Positions 33,069 to 42,262 are shown, counted from the first letter of the stretch. The stretch is DNA of 64,000 nt from UBA5314 sp039679855 (GCA_039679855.1 JBDKUE010000121.1:5713-69712); one strand, 5' to 3'. Numbers and translations are program-made. The notes: generated by a model from the letters alone, not told the origin.

Positions 33069-33439
33069 ATTCTCAACTCCCCCGAAAGTATTCGTAAAAA
33101 ATTTTAACACTCTACCGGTTTTACCGTCAACGATTACGGGTTAGATATACAAGGATACATTGGTGACTAATGAGCATCCTTACGAACATTCTATTCACGG
33201 CGGTAAGATAAAGCCATTGTAGTTATAATTTGCCAGGTAAAGCTCGCCACCAAAATCCAGACCGGCTTTAACCGGGCATCCACCCCATTATCACATCTAT
33301 AAAATAAAAGGGACTTCAATATAACTTGAAGTCCCACGGTTATCCCGTTGCTCAAAGAGCCCGGCATAATTAATATGCCTGACCAATTTGGGCTTTTAAT
33401 TTTTTTATTCTAATATAGAACAGTTAATTGGCATGTTAT
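33069..33439. other. Intergenic region with two hairpins after secF
   Basis: 371 bp between lysA and secF. From the minus-strand view, after the secF stop there are two hairpins. The first has an AGCCC...GGGCT outer stem with an inner GGCAT/ATGCC stem (33354-33395). The second is GGGACTTCAA/TTGAAGTCCC followed by TTTTATTTTA (33299-33336), a good intrinsic terminator. The rest holds the short lysA promoter region; no ORF or RNA gene was recognised. Confidence 0.5.
33299..33336 (-). terminator. Terminator of the secDF unit
   Basis: On the minus strand GGGACTTCAAgttataTTGAAGTCCC is followed by TTTTATTTTA. Perfect 10-bp stem. Confidence 0.85.
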
Positions 33440-34279
33440 TTAAAAGCGCTTGTTTAAATCATACCAAATCGGGCTGGCTACAAATATAGACGAATATGCA
33501 CCGAATACAAAACCGACGAGCATTGCTAAGACAAAGTACTTGATGGTTACGCCGCCAAACACTATAAGTGCAACCAGGGCAAATACACAGGTTAACACCG
33601 TGTTTATAGAGCGGTTCAAGGACTGCAGAATACTGCGGTTTACCAGGGGAGCAAAATCCTCTTTCCTTCTTGATTTGAGATTCTCTCTGATTCTATCGAA
33701 AATTACGATAGTGTCATTTATGGAATATCCGACTACGGTAAGAATACCGGCAATAAAGGCGCTGTTTATTTCCCACTGGAATATGGAAAACAGGCCGAGA
33801 ACAATGATAACATCATGAAATTCCGCCGCAATAGCCGCTATACCGAATTTCCACTCAAAGCGGAATGATATATAGACCAGCATCGCCAAACATCCCAGCA
33901 ACACCGCCCAGATGGCGTTTTTCACCAGTTCTTTGCCGATAACCGCTCCCACCGTGTCAGCCCCCAGGTATTCCGCTCCGGGATACTGCGCTTTTAAGGC
34001 TTCAATAAGAGCACCGTTCTGTTCCTGAGTGAGCTCGGGAGTTCTTATGATGTATTGATCTCCACTCTGTTGAACCTCGGCTTTGTCCATGCTAATGCCA
34101 TTTAATAACTCACGAACACTGGCCGGAGTGGCCGTTGCGCCTAGATTCATCTGCAGCACCGTGCCGCCTTTGAAGTCGATACCCGTATTCAAGCCGCGGG
34201 TGACGAGGGAAACCAAGCTAACGGCAACCAGAATCAGCGAAATAATATAAAAAATGTTCCTCTTTTCTATCAGTCGCAT
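33440..34279 (-). CDS. secF: Protein translocase subunit SecF
   Basis: 279 aa, six helices expected. Start VSLVTRGLNTGIDFKGGTVLQMN holds the conserved D-F-x-G-G motif; QWEINSAFIAGILTVVGYSINDTIVIFDRIREN is the SecF/RND core, and NRSINTVLTC is the next conserved block. SecD and SecF use the proton motive force to help late steps of Sec export. It follows secD by 12 bp and ends the operon containing secD, HD and yajC. Confidence 0.96.
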   Translation of the reverse strand: MRLIEKRNIFYIISLILVAVSLVSLVTRGLNTGIDFKGGTVLQMNLGATATPASVRELLNGISMDKAEVQQSGDQYIIRTPELTQEQNGALIEALKAQYPGAEYLGADTVGAVIGKELVKNAIWAVLLGCLAMLVYISFRFEWKFGIAAIAAEFHDVIIVLGLFSIFQWEINSAFIAGILTVVGYSINDTIVIFDRIRENLKSRRKEDFAPLVNRSILQSLNRSINTVLTCVFALVALIVFGGVTIKYFVLAMLVGFVFGAYSSIFVASPIWYDLNKRF

Positions 34280-34291
34280 TGCTTTCCCTCC

Positions 34292-35497
34292 TTATACACC
34301 AAATAGTTTCTTGTTGTCGGTAACGTGTGCAAACAGCACCAGCATATATCGGGTAAAGGTCAGGGCTACCAGCATGCTGGCCACCAGACCTATGGTAAGG
34401 GTAACCGCAAAGCCCTTTACGGCGCCGGTGCCGAAATACATCAGGATCAGGGCCGTAATCAGGGTGGTCAGGTTGGAGTCAAAAATAGTCCAGAAAGCCC
34501 GTTTAAAACCTGCATCGATGCCGGCGTGTATGGTTTTGCCCAGACGCAATTCTTCTTTGATTCGTTCATAAATGATGACGTTGGCATCCACCGCCATACC
34601 GATGGATAGCACAAATCCGGCTATGCCCGGCAGGGTCAGTACCGAACCCAGTATAGCCATGGTCCCCAGGACTAAAACAGAATAGAGCACCATAGAAATA
34701 TCGGCCACCAAACCTGGTAAACGATAATAGCCCAGCATAAAGATCAGAATGGCAATTATACCAATTATACCTGCTTTCATGCTTCTATCCAGTGAGTCGG
34801 CTCCCAGCTTGGGCCCTACAGTGCGTTTTTCCAAAAGGTTCAAGCTGACCGGCAGGGCGCCGGAACGCAGTTGAACCGCCAGGTTGTTGGCGGTGGTGGC
34901 ATCAAAGCTCTCAATATAGCATTTGCCGTCAGTAATAGCGGTATTAACCCGGGGACTGCTTATTACTTCATTATCCAGGACTATAACCAGCGGTTTGCCT
35001 AAATTGGCAGCTGTAGCCTGGCTGAAAGATTCCGCTCCCGTCTTGTCAAACTCAATATTAACCACAAAGCTTCCGTCTCCACTCGGATTGGCTCCAGCCT
35101 TGGCTTCTACCAGGTGCTCCCCGGTCAATAGGGTTTGGCCGTTCTGATCTTTGAATTCCAACTGAGCGGTTTTGCCCAGGATGTTTATAGCCTTTTCCGG
35201 ATCGGTTTCCCCGGCTATGTCAATAACCACCCGGTCGTTTCCCTGGGTGTATACATCAGTTTCCTTGACACCCAGACTGTCGACGCGGTCTTTCATAATG
35301 GTGACCGCCTTCTGAATGGTGTCGGTAGTAACCGCTTTGCCCTGGGTTTCCTGGGCCTGCATAACCACATGCAATCCACCCCGCAGGTCCATGCCCAGGT
35401 CAATTTTCCCTTTCCCGTAGTGATAAGCAGCATAACCACCAAGTCCTACTATTAAGAACAGGGTGAGCAATAATGCCACACTGGTATTCTTCTGCAC
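34292..35497 (-). CDS. secD: Protein translocase subunit SecD
   Basis: 401 aa. Start KGKIDLGMDLRGGLHVVMQ contains the SecD D-L-R-G-G motif; the periplasmic P1 region is shortened, as is usual in Gram-positives. C-terminal LPGIAGFVLSIGMAVDANVIIYERIKEELR and MYFGTGAVKGFAVTLTIG are the RND core. It works with SecF and YajC in protein export. It lies between the HD-domain gene and secF. Confidence 0.96.
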   Translation of the reverse strand: MQKNTSVALLLTLFLIVGLGGYAAYHYGKGKIDLGMDLRGGLHVVMQAQETQGKAVTTDTIQKAVTIMKDRVDSLGVKETDVYTQGNDRVVIDIAGETDPEKAINILGKTAQLEFKDQNGQTLLTGEHLVEAKAGANPSGDGSFVVNIEFDKTGAESFSQATAANLGKPLVIVLDNEVISSPRVNTAITDGKCYIESFDATTANNLAVQLRSGALPVSLNLLEKRTVGPKLGADSLDRSMKAGIIGIIAILIFMLGYYRLPGLVADISMVLYSVLVLGTMAILGSVLTLPGIAGFVLSIGMAVDANVIIYERIKEELRLGKTIHAGIDAGFKRAFWTIFDSNLTTLITALILMYFGTGAVKGFAVTLTIGLVASMLVALTFTRYMLVLFAHVTDNKKLFGV

Positions 35498-35527
35498 AAT
35501 TCATCCTCCCTCCGGAAACTTTACGAT

Positions 35528-36190
35528 TTATAATAGCTTAGCCCCATTTATCACCAGCTCGAATTGACAATCCAGAAAGCTGGCCGCTCTCCGGCATAAA
35601 AGCATCCGGCCTAAGAATATTTCAAAGTACTCCATTACGGGGCAAATATCAGTGTCGATATTGACTTCCATTGTAATTACGCGGTCCTCTTCATTGATGT
35701 CCAGAATCGAGTATTTGGCCGCATAATTGACCCGGTCATGTATATCAAAATTGGCTACATCCCGGTTCCTCACCCGGTTGCGATGAACGTGGGACTTGTC
35801 CGCCAGAATGAGGGCCGCAGCCACTTCATTCACCGGCTGACCGATGCCCTCGTCATGGTTGCCAATCGCCGCACATATCGCCGATCTCTCGATCGGGTCC
35901 ATATTCATACGACGCAAGATTTCCATAGCCATTAGGGCTCCGCCCAGGCTGTGGCTGTTGCGGTTGATAACATTGCCAATATCGTGCATATATCCGGAAA
36001 TACCTGCCAATTCAGCCAATCTTTCTCCGTAGCCGAGTTTTAGCATTATTTCCCTGGCCAAGCGGGAAACCAGGTGGACATGGAGATAGCCGTGGTCGGT
36101 GAATCCCAATTCCCCCAGGTGGTCGTTTCCCTTTTGAATAAACGTATTGACGAGAGGATTCCTATGAACGTCCTCCAGTCTCACCATCAC
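35528..36190 (-). CDS. HD-domain phosphohydrolase-like protein
   Basis: 220 aa. The HD signature is ISGYMHDIGNVINRNSHSLGG (metal-binding His and Asp), followed by AAIGNHDEG and ILADKSHVHRNRVRNRD. HD proteins hydrolyse nucleotides or phosphomonoesters, often with divalent metal. It sits between yajC and secD in the export operon, an association found in clostridial genomes. No export role is established. The ATG directly abuts the yajC stop. The substrate is unknown. Confidence 0.85.
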   Translation of the reverse strand: MMVRLEDVHRNPLVNTFIQKGNDHLGELGFTDHGYLHVHLVSRLAREIMLKLGYGERLAELAGISGYMHDIGNVINRNSHSLGGALMAMEILRRMNMDPIERSAICAAIGNHDEGIGQPVNEVAAALILADKSHVHRNRVRNRDVANFDIHDRVNYAAKYSILDINEEDRVITMEVNIDTDICPVMEYFEIFLGRMLLCRRAASFLDCQFELVINGAKLL

Positions 36191-36460
36191 TTAATCCTCT
36201 TCTTTATAAGCCAATGCTTTTCTGACAAAAACGATTTCAGTGTTGTCGCTGACTTTGAGGGTCATGGTGTCATCGCCCAGCTTGCTTATTTCGCCTTTTA
36301 TGCCGCCGATGGTAACCACCTTATCCCCTCTTTTCAGCTCATCCAAAACTTTTTTATGTTTCTTTTCCTGCCTCTTGCGCGGCATAACCACCAACAGGTA
36401 GAAAATCAGAAGAAAGAAGCCGAAATAGAGAGCTACAGTTTGCCACCCTTGTGTGTTCAC
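36191..36460 (-). CDS. yajC: Preprotein translocase subunit YajC
   Basis: 89 aa. One membrane helix at about residues 10-26 (ALYFGFFLLIFYLLVVM), then PRKRQEKKHKKVLDELKRGDKVVTIGGIKG, the diagnostic YajC motif. It binds SecDF in the Sec holotranslocon. It is the first gene of yajC-HD-secD-secF; the preceding MITE copy D separates it from tgt. Confidence 0.95.
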   Translation of the reverse strand: MNTQGWQTVALYFGFFLLIFYLLVVMPRKRQEKKHKKVLDELKRGDKVVTIGGIKGEISKLGDDTMTLKVSDNTEIVFVRKALAYKEED

Positions 36461-36579
36461 GTCCTTATCACCCCTTGCTGTTTTAGAATAGTTTCCCCTG
36501 GAAGCTGCAAATTAGCTGCCTAATCCGCACAAAACGGGTAAAAATTCTTCCCTGAGGAAGGCTTTTCCGGTCTTAAAAA

Positions 36580-36796
36580 AGTACTCAGTTAAACCTAATT
36601 CTATATATTATCATCGGTTAAATTTCCGTATGACTGCGTTGTCGTCAATCGCAATACGTCCAGTATTACTCGGTCCTTCGACGCCCACGGACGGGCAAGT
36701 GTCGAGGTGCCAGGACGGCAAGGAGCTGCGAGCCCGTCTTGTCCTACAAAAATTTTCCTCGACGAGTAATACACAGAATTAGATTTAACTGAGTAC
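36580..36796 (+). mobile_element. MITE-like element, copy D
   Basis: 217 bp. Terminal repeats AGTACTCAGTTAAACCTAAT and complement of ATTAGATTTAACTGAGTAC agree at almost all positions. It shares the core CGTTGTCGTCAATCGCAATA and CGTCCAGTATTACTCGGTCC with copy A. It interrupts the space between tgt and yajC, on the otherwise continuous minus-strand ruv-queA-tgt-yajC-sec gene row. Confidence 0.82.
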
Positions 36797-36826
36797 AGGC
36801 GGCACTGCAAACTTTATATAGATTCG

Positions 36827-37996
36827 CTACCGACAGGTAAAATCCTGCTCCCTGCTGTTGTAGTCTTCCAGGAAGCTATGGTAAAAACCAGAAAAACATC
36901 CCGTTCTAATGGCACTCCTTATATTTTCCATCAATTCGTTGAGAAAGTAAATATTATGATAGCTTAAAAGACGGTGGGCCAGTATCTCACCGGCTTTGAT
37001 CAGATGCCTGATGTAGGCCCGGGAGTACTTTTGACAGACCGGACAGTTGCACCTGGAATCCAGGGGTGAAAAGTCTTCGGCATAGACCGCATTCCTGACC
37101 GTTATGCGGCCACGTCGAGTATAAGCGCTGCCATGCCTGGCCAGCCGGGTAGGCAGGACGCAGTCAAACATGTCCATGCCCATCTTTACACCTTCCAATA
37201 GATCCTCGGGCGCCCCCACACCCATTAAATAGCGAGGTTTGGTGTAAGGCAGCACCTGGTCCATGAGCTTTAATATACTATACATCTCGGATTTCGGTTC
37301 ACCTAAACTGAGACCGCCTATGGCATAAGCGCAAAAGCCCATTTCCACCAGCTGTTCGGCGCTGCGCACCCTCAGTTCCGGAAATACGCTTCCCTGCACT
37401 ATGCCAAATAAGGCCTGTTCCCGGCGTTTATGACTGTCCTGACAACGCCTCGCCCAGGCAGCCGTTCGGTCTACCGCGCGCCAGGCCTCGTCATAGGTAC
37501 ACGGATAAGGAGAGCATTCATCAAAGCACATAATGATGTCCGCTCCCAGGGTTTCCTGGATTTCAATGATCTTTTCCGGAGTTAGAAAATGACGGGAACC
37601 GTCAATATGGGAATTGAACAAGACCCCTTCATCGCTGATTTTACGCAGCGGGCTCAAGCTGAAGACCTGGAATCCTCCACTGTCGGTCAAGATGTTGCGG
37701 TCCCAGCCCATAAAAGAGTGCAACCCTCCGGCTTTCTTAACCAGTTCGGCTCCAGGGCGCAGATAAAGGTGGTAGGTGTTGGATAGGATGATCTCAATGC
37801 CGATATCATAGAGTTCTTCCGGGCTCAAGGCCTTTACCGTGGCTTGAGTTCCGACCGGCATAAAAACCGGAGTCTCAATGGTTCCATGAGCCAGTGAAAT
37901 CCGCCCGCAGCGGGCCGCGCTCTTTTCGTCCCTGTAAAGAATCTGAAAAATCTTGTTCAACACCTTTCTATATGTAATCCCCGGTAAATGATGCAA
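36827..37996 (-). CDS. tgt: tRNA-guanine transglycosylase
   Basis: 389 aa as drawn. The true start may be the GTG/TTG near 37960, where GAAAGG precedes and the family homology begins (FQILYRDEKSAARCGRISL). Tgt exchanges guanine-34 for preQ1 in tRNAs with GUN anticodons. Motifs: ETPVFMPVGTQATVKAL, LSNTYHLYLRPG, DSGGFQVFSL, GIVQGSVFPELR, GGLSLGEP, RYLMGVGAPEDLL, and the zinc motif CNCPVCQKYSRAYIRHL. It belongs to the queuosine group with queA and queH. Confidence 0.95.
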   Translation of the reverse strand: MHHLPGITYRKVLNKIFQILYRDEKSAARCGRISLAHGTIETPVFMPVGTQATVKALSPEELYDIGIEIILSNTYHLYLRPGAELVKKAGGLHSFMGWDRNILTDSGGFQVFSLSPLRKISDEGVLFNSHIDGSRHFLTPEKIIEIQETLGADIIMCFDECSPYPCTYDEAWRAVDRTAAWARRCQDSHKRREQALFGIVQGSVFPELRVRSAEQLVEMGFCAYAIGGLSLGEPKSEMYSILKLMDQVLPYTKPRYLMGVGAPEDLLEGVKMGMDMFDCVLPTRLARHGSAYTRRGRITVRNAVYAEDFSPLDSRCNCPVCQKYSRAYIRHLIKAGEILAHRLLSYHNIYFLNELMENIRSAIRTGCFSGFYHSFLEDYNSREQDFTCR

Positions 37997-38043
37997 ACTA
38001 TATACCTGATGAGGTAATGGGATACAGCGCTGTGGTTTCCTTA

Positions 38044-39099
38044 TTATAATATAATCATGGCATCACCATAGGAGAAAAAACGATACCGCTCATTGACCGC
38101 ATGACGATATGCTTTCCAGGTGGGCTCCCACCCGGCAAAAGCGCTTACCAGCATGAGCAGCGACGAACCGGGCAGGTGAAAATTGGTAACCAAGCGGTCA
38201 ACGGCCTGAAACCGGTAGCCTGGATAAATAAAAATATTGGTCTCTCCCTTACCCGGCCTGAAGCCATGCTTTTTATCATAGATGGTTTCCAGCGTCCTCA
38301 CCACCGTGGTGCCTACCGCACAGATCTTACCACCCCGGCTTCTGGTCTCATTTAGCAGGCCGGCCGCCTGAGCACTCAACTCATAGTATTCCGAATGCAT
38401 CTGGTGCTGCCTGATATCAGGGACCGATACCGGCTTGAAAGTGCCCACACCCACGTGGAGCAGGAGCTTGACCAGGTTTATCCCCTGGGCCTCGATGTCT
38501 TCCAAAAGCTTGCCGGTAAAATGCAAACCGGCCGTCGGAGCCGCTACTGAACCGCTGTTTTTAGCATATACGGTCTGGTAGTCGCCGGTGTCCCTGGCTT
38601 CGTCAGGACGGCTTATATATGGAGGCAGAGGGGTTCTCCCCATCTCCTCTATCAAAACCGCTTCATCCGAGGCGTTCCGGAAAGCCACCAGGCGTCCACC
38701 TTCAATCGGGCTGTCGTCGATAATTTCGATGTATTCGGGGCGGTCCTTATGGAAATACACCCGGTGGCCTGTTTTTAAACGGCGGGCCGGTTTAACCAGG
38801 GCTTCCCACAAATCGCCCTCTTTGCGCAGTAAAAAGACCTCGGCCCGGGCGCCCGACTCTTTGAACCCCAGCAGCCGCGCGGGAATGACCCGGGTTTCAT
38901 TCAGGACCAGGGCGTCCCCGTTTTGCAGGTAGTCGCCAATTTGATAAAAACACCGGTCCTCTATAGCTCCGGAGGTCCTATCCACGACTAGAAGCCGGGC
39001 GTGATCGCGCGGCTGGGCTGGATACTGGGCAATAAGTTCAGAAGGGAGTTCAAAGTTATAACTCCCCAGGCGGTATATTTCTTCCTGATCAACGTGCAT
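38044..39099 (-). CDS. queA: S-adenosylmethionine:tRNA ribosyltransferase-isomerase
   Basis: 351 aa. It adds the epoxycyclopentane ring of SAM to preQ1 in tRNA. The ATG at 39099 follows GGAGATAATTG; one codon upstream is a TTG at 39102. Motifs: SYNFELPSELIAQYP, RLLVVDRTSGAIEDR, VLNETRVIPARLLG, AAPTAGLHFTGKLL, LLHVGVGTFKPV and TNFHLPGSSLLMLVSAFAG. It overlaps nothing but abuts the stop of the DUF2905 gene. It is followed by tgt, 48 bp away. Confidence 0.96.
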   Translation of the reverse strand: MHVDQEEIYRLGSYNFELPSELIAQYPAQPRDHARLLVVDRTSGAIEDRCFYQIGDYLQNGDALVLNETRVIPARLLGFKESGARAEVFLLRKEGDLWEALVKPARRLKTGHRVYFHKDRPEYIEIIDDSPIEGGRLVAFRNASDEAVLIEEMGRTPLPPYISRPDEARDTGDYQTVYAKNSGSVAAPTAGLHFTGKLLEDIEAQGINLVKLLLHVGVGTFKPVSVPDIRQHQMHSEYYELSAQAAGLLNETRSRGGKICAVGTTVVRTLETIYDKKHGFRPGKGETNIFIYPGYRFQAVDRLVTNFHLPGSSLLMLVSAFAGWEPTWKAYRHAVNERYRFFSYGDAMIIL

Positions 39100-39102
39100 C
39101 AA

Positions 39103-39330
39103 TTATCTCCTGAAAAACAGATTATACAGCAAGGTCAAGACCACACTTAGGAGTAGGGTGCTCACCAGGGGAAAATAGAAAGTGAAGCCATCCCGCTTTA
39201 TATAGATGTCACCCGGCAGTCTGAATAAAGCCAGATTGAATTTACCGGCCAACAGAGCGATAAGCCCCAGCAGCAATAAAAAAAGCCCCAGGGCTATAAA
39301 CAGCTTAGCCATGGCACTTACAGGATTCAT
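39103..39330 (-). CDS. DUF2905 small membrane protein
   Basis: 75 aa. Two membrane segments, residues about 9-27 (LFIALGLFLLLLGLIALLA) and 52-72 (FYFPLVSTLLLSVVLTLLYN), separated by the conserved RLPGDIYIKRDGFTFYFP. DUF2905 proteins with this central motif are commonly found between queA and ruvB in Clostridia. RBS GGAGGG lies 6 nt before ATG. Function unknown. Confidence 0.9.
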   Translation of the reverse strand: MNPVSAMAKLFIALGLFLLLLGLIALLAGKFNLALFRLPGDIYIKRDGFTFYFPLVSTLLLSVVLTLLYNLFFRR

Positions 39331-39396
39331 GAAGATCCCTCCGTTTTGTTATTTTACTTCTTTCCAAGAAATAAAACAAACCCCGGCCCGATTTTT

Positions 39397-39960
39397 CTAT
39401 GTAGCCCCTCCCGCCTGTTTCAGGCGTTTGGCGCCTCCATACCGTTCAAATTCGCTGTAAATGCAGCCGCAATACTGCTGGCGGTATAGACCGAGTGATC
39501 GAGATACTACCCCGGTCTCGGCAAAGCCTTCTCTAAAATCCCGGTAGATAAAGGGAACCCCGAATCGCTCCCCGGCGGCTTCACCCATTTGCCTTATCAA
39601 ATCATGTTTCTGCACCTTGCTCACTAGCAGAGTGGTTGAGAAACAATCATATCTACCATGCCTGGCAACACTGGCTGCCTGCTCCAGGCGCAGTTGATAG
39701 CAGATCTGACAGCGCAGGCTTTCCCTAAAAGAAACCGCTCGCAGATACAGAGAAGGGTCGTGGGCCTGATCATAAATAACCGGTAAATTTACGGTTTCGG
39801 CATACTCCTGCAGGGCCTCTTGCCGTTTCAAGTACTCGCTGTAGGGATGTATGTTGGGATTGTAGTAATAACCGCTCAATTCATATCCTTCGTCCCTCAG
39901 TTTAGGCACTGGATAGGTGGCGCAGGGGCCGCAGCATATATGCAACAACATCCTGGTCAT
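39397..39960 (-). CDS. queH: Epoxyqueuosine reductase QueH
   Basis: 187 aa. QueH (DUF208) reduces epoxyqueuosine in tRNA to queuosine and replaces the cobalamin enzyme QueG in many Firmicutes. Conserved: LLHICCGPCATYPV (Cys pair), YYYNPNIHPYSEYLKR, LRCQICYQLRLEQAA and YCGCIYSE at the C-terminus. The two CC/CxxC sets match the iron-sulfur ligands reported for the family. It sits between ruvB and DUF2905, near queA and tgt, completing the late queuosine pathway. Confidence 0.94.
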   Translation of the reverse strand: MTRMLLHICCGPCATYPVPKLRDEGYELSGYYYNPNIHPYSEYLKRQEALQEYAETVNLPVIYDQAHDPSLYLRAVSFRESLRCQICYQLRLEQAASVARHGRYDCFSTTLLVSKVQKHDLIRQMGEAAGERFGVPFIYRDFREGFAETGVVSRSLGLYRQQYCGCIYSEFERYGGAKRLKQAGGAT

Positions 39961-39975
39961 CTTAAAGTCCTCCCC

Positions 39976-41013
39976 TTAATCCTGATCCTCAAATAATCCA
40001 CCAGTATCTCCGGTTCGGCTCCAGGGAATCTCCAGATGGCGATAGGCGTTTTCGGTAGCCACCCGGCCCCGCGGCGTCTTTTGGATCATGCCCATTTTTA
40101 ATAAATAGGGCTCATAGACATCGGTCAGAGTATCATCTTCCTCCGAAACAGCTGCGGCCAGGGTTTCCAACCCCACCGGCCCCCCACCGAATTTAAGGAT
40201 AATAGCTTCCAGGATAATTCTATCCATACTGACTAAACCGCATTCATCGATTTCCAGCATGGCCAGGGCAGCCCGGGCGACTGCCAAATCGATCAGGCCG
40301 TTGGCCTTCACCAGAGCATAATCGCGAACCCTTTTTAACAAGCGGTTGGCCACTCGTGGTGTACCCCGGGAGCGGCGGGCAATCTCTTGGGCGCCGTCCT
40401 GATCCATCCCTATATCCAGTATCTGAGCGGCCCGCAATACTATTTTGGTAAGGTCCTCCGGGGTGTAGAAATCCAAACGGCAGTTGATTCCAAAGCGATC
40501 CCTCAAGGGCGAGCTCAACAGACCCGGCCGGGTGGTTGCTCCCACCAGGGTAAAAGGCGGGAGATCCAGGCGCAGGGTTCGGGCCGCCGGACCTTTGCCA
40601 ATAATGATGTCTATTACATAATCCTCCATAGCCGGGTAGAGTATTTCCTCCACACTGCGGTTCAAACGGTGTATCTCATCAATAAAGAGAACCTCACCCG
40701 CTTCCAGGTTGGTCAATATGGCAGCCAGATCACCGGGGCGCTCTATGGCCGGACCCGAGGTCTTGCGTATCGGCCGGCCCACTTCGTTGGCTACAATAGT
40801 CGCCAGGGTGGTCTTGCCCAGACCGGGCGGCCCGCTCAATAAGACATGGTCCAGGCTCTCCTGGCGCTCCCGGGCGGCTTTTATAAAAATTTCAATATTG
40901 TCTTTTATTCTATCCTGACCTATATAGTCAATCAACCGCAAAGGCCTGAGCGAGCCTTCTTGAAAATCATCTTCACTTATTACCTGGTTTGATATCAGGC
41001 GATCATTATGCAA
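39976..41013 (-). CDS. ruvB: Holliday junction branch-migration helicase RuvB
   Basis: 345 aa AAA+ ATPase. Walker A is GPPGLGKTT, Walker B LFIDEIHRLNRSVEE, sensor and arginine-finger region ATTRPGLLSSPLRDRFG, winged-helix C-terminus GGGPVGLETLAAAVSEE. It forms the motor that with RuvA drives branch migration of Holliday junctions. It overlaps no gene; ruvA stop is 16 bp upstream. Gene order ruvC-ruvA-ruvB-queH is conserved in Firmicutes. Confidence 0.97.
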   Translation of the reverse strand: MHNDRLISNQVISEDDFQEGSLRPLRLIDYIGQDRIKDNIEIFIKAARERQESLDHVLLSGPPGLGKTTLATIVANEVGRPIRKTSGPAIERPGDLAAILTNLEAGEVLFIDEIHRLNRSVEEILYPAMEDYVIDIIIGKGPAARTLRLDLPPFTLVGATTRPGLLSSPLRDRFGINCRLDFYTPEDLTKIVLRAAQILDIGMDQDGAQEIARRSRGTPRVANRLLKRVRDYALVKANGLIDLAVARAALAMLEIDECGLVSMDRIILEAIILKFGGGPVGLETLAAAVSEEDDTLTDVYEPYLLKMGMIQKTPRGRVATENAYRHLEIPWSRTGDTGGLFEDQD

Positions 41014-41029
41014 ATTACGGCCTCCTGTT

Positions 41030-41635
41030 CTACTTGAGCTGCCCGCTCCTCATGCGTAAAACTTTCTTTATATTGTCTTCCACCCGTTCCCCAATTTCGC
41101 CGGCTTCACGCAGCTGCATGACCATGGGCAGGATTTCACTGCGGCTGTAACCCAGCACTTCCAAGGCCTGAAAGAGATCCTCCATCTGATCCGCCGGCGC
41201 GTTTGCACTCTCGGCCAAAGGGCCAAGAATCATATCGCCCACCTTGTCCTTCATTTCAAAAAGCAGACGCTGGGCGCTTTTCTTGCCAATTCCCGGGATC
41301 TTGACCAGGGATCGTTCATCCTGGCTGGCTATGGCTCTATAGAATTCTTCGGCGGTCATAGCGCTCAATATATTTAAGGCGCTCCTGGCCCCCAGTCCGG
41401 AAATGGTCAGGAGGCGAAGGAACAGCTCCAGATCGGTTCGATTGGTGAATCCGTACAGCTTCCATTCATTTTCCAGGATTTGCAGATAGGTATGCAGGAA
41501 AACGGCCTGGCCTGCCGTAGGAATTCGGCTCATTTCCTTGGCGCTTACAAAAACCTGGTAGCCGATCCCGTTGACATCCACAATAAGCGAGTCGTTCAAG
41601 GTGCTGTGCACCTGACCACGAACAAAATTGATCAT
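41030..41635 (-). CDS. ruvA: Holliday junction DNA helicase RuvA
   Basis: 201 aa. It binds four-way junctions and loads RuvB. Two helix-hairpin-helix repeats are in LLTISGLGARSALNIL and LVKIPGIGKKSAQRLLFEMKDKV. N-terminal MINFVRGQVHSTLNDSLIVDVNGIGY is the OB-fold. The start lies 3 bp after the ruvC stop. Length is normal. Confidence 0.97.
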   Translation of the reverse strand: MINFVRGQVHSTLNDSLIVDVNGIGYQVFVSAKEMSRIPTAGQAVFLHTYLQILENEWKLYGFTNRTDLELFLRLLTISGLGARSALNILSAMTAEEFYRAIASQDERSLVKIPGIGKKSAQRLLFEMKDKVGDMILGPLAESANAPADQMEDLFQALEVLGYSRSEILPMVMQLREAGEIGERVEDNIKKVLRMRSGQLK

Positions 41636-41638
41636 AAG

Positions 41639-42136
41639 CTAGCTCTCTCTTTCATACAGGGCTTTCAGCCTAAATGAGTGAAGATGGCAGATGGCGATGG
41701 CCAGCGCGTCAGCTGCATCATCCGGCCGGGGTGGGGCCTTTAAAGACAACAGAGCCTGGACCATAAGCTGCACCTGCCGCTTGCTGGCGTTTCCATACCC
41801 AACAACCGATTGTTTTACCTGCAAGGGAGTGTATTCCGCTATGGATATTCCAGCCTCGGCGGTTGTCATGAGTAAAACGCCCCGGCTTTGGGCAACGGTT
41901 ATAGCCGTCTTGACATTGCGTTGGAAAAAGAGCTGTTCAATAGCCACCGCGTCAGGCTGATATTTCTGCAGAAGCTGGTTAAGCTCCCGGTTGATAATTA
42001 GCAGGCGCTCCGGCATCGGTGTATTGGGACTGGTCAATATCGTGCCGTATTCAACCAGCCTGCTTTTACCCTTATCCCCATCCACCAAGCCAAATCCCGT
42101 TGTGGCCGTCCCCGGATCGATTCCCAATACCAGCAT
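41639..42136 (-). CDS. ruvC: Holliday junction resolvase RuvC
   Basis: 165 aa. Catalytic acidic residues are visible: D7 in VLGIDPGTATTGFG, E67 region in AIEQLFFQRNVKTA and the C-terminal PRPDDAADALAIAICH. It cuts Holliday junctions symmetrically, following branch migration by RuvAB. It is the first gene of ruvC-ruvA-ruvB. A GGGGCGGGGAT site precedes ATG. Confidence 0.97.
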   Translation of the reverse strand: MLVLGIDPGTATTGFGLVDGDKGKSRLVEYGTILTSPNTPMPERLLIINRELNQLLQKYQPDAVAIEQLFFQRNVKTAITVAQSRGVLLMTTAEAGISIAEYTPLQVKQSVVGYGNASKRQVQLMVQALLSLKAPPRPDDAADALAIAICHLHSFRLKALYERES

Positions 42137-42208
42137 TCATATCCCCGCCCCAAAAACTTATGACTCTATATTACTTTAAAATAGCAGCAGAGGAAATCAG
42201 GGGCAGAA

Positions 42209-42246
42209 AAATAAAAAGCAAACGGCAGCTTTTGCTGCCGTTTGCT
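42209..42246 (-). terminator. Terminator after the bofC-like gene
   Basis: On the minus strand AGCAAACGGCAGC-aaaag-CTGCCGTTTGCT is followed by TTTTATTTTT, a 13-bp perfect stem, 17 bp after the stop of the bofC-like gene. It separates it from the ruv operon. Confidence 0.9.
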
Positions 42247-42262
42247 CTATCTTCTCTTCTAA

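Noticed and set aside
33069..33200. Lysine riboswitch upstream of lysA
   Set aside because: The leader is short and does not contain the conserved lysine aptamer strings.
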